NCBI GenBank assembly: GCA_026770615.1
Contig: MU631344.1
Coordinates: 181,684 to 197,466 of the forward strand
Origin: Pavlovales sp. CCMP2436
Taxonomy: Eukaryota > Haptophyta > Pavlovophyceae > Pavlovales
Direction: 5' to 3'
Length of the DNA stretch: 15,783 nucleotides
Positions 15,677-15,783 of the stretch are shown here, one piece after another (position 1 is the first letter of the stretch; the number at the start of each line of letters is the position of its first letter). Below the pieces are notes generated by a model that saw only the letters and a program-made list of their open reading frames with translations, had not been told where the DNA came from and searched no databases. Made by a program: the position numbers and the translations under genes.

Positions 15677-15783
15677 GGTCTCCGGCCGCAGCACCACACA
15701 CGTCGACCCCTACGGCGACATGCTCGCTGCAGCCACCAATTTCCAGGGCGGCCACTTCGCCAAGCTCCAGCACGACCCCGTCG
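15677..15783 (+). CDS. Partial internal exon of an unidentified gene
   Basis: After a pyrimidine-rich tract ending CACTCCCCCAG, an open GC-rich frame runs off the window. In the frame starting at the acceptor it reads protein-like, with THVDPYGDMLAAATNFQGG and HFAKLQHDPV. I do not recognise the family. Both the phase and the strand are inferred from the acceptor and composition only. Confidence 0.45.

Noticed and set aside
1..15783. CRISPR arrays, tRNA or rRNA genes
   Set aside because: No regularly spaced repeat-spacer pattern and no tRNA or rRNA signature was seen on either strand by eye.

Overview
The window looks like nuclear DNA of a photosynthetic eukaryotic microalga. Exons are GC-rich. 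Spliceosomal GT-AG introns are visible. Microsatellites, minisatellites and transposon remnants are abundant, and one gene resembles phytol kinase of chlorophyll/tocopherol metabolism. I cannot name the lineage; a haptophyte, stramenopile or other high-GC alga would fit. All identities come from recognising motifs by eye. No database search was run.

Left part (1-4121): a gene-poor stretch with short perfect hairpins, a triplet-rich AT tract and a nearly identical 274-bp tandem duplication. It is followed by an intact, intronless phytol/farnesol kinase-like gene on the minus strand (2179-3054). The next ~1 kb holds no gene I recognise.

Middle part (4122-9196): a hAT-superfamily transposon copy with repeated 5' modules, a GC-rich minisatellite and a large transposase gene with two introns. 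That gene is broken by frameshifts and one stop. A second, shorter copy (8506-9168) keeps only the zinc-finger part in an open 220-codon frame. It lies between two ~100-bp direct repeats rich in a CGGTCA motif.

Right part (9526-14894): the main result is a gene on the minus strand hidden among repeats. Eight short exons can be joined at GT-AG borders, and every reading phase agrees across seven introns, giving about 453 codons. The protein has four membrane segments resembling the Orai/CRAC calcium-channel family. A long tail follows, carrying six heptad-like SRTPP repeats. Almost every repeat between 9874 and 14796 (TA tracts, a 51-bp satellite, fold-back elements, G-runs, a 105-bp minisatellite) lies in an intron of this gene. 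Two exons have left duplicated copies of their 3' ends in the introns.

Right edge (14895-15783): mostly non-coding with two small duplications, ending in what looks like an internal exon of another plus-strand gene that runs off the window.
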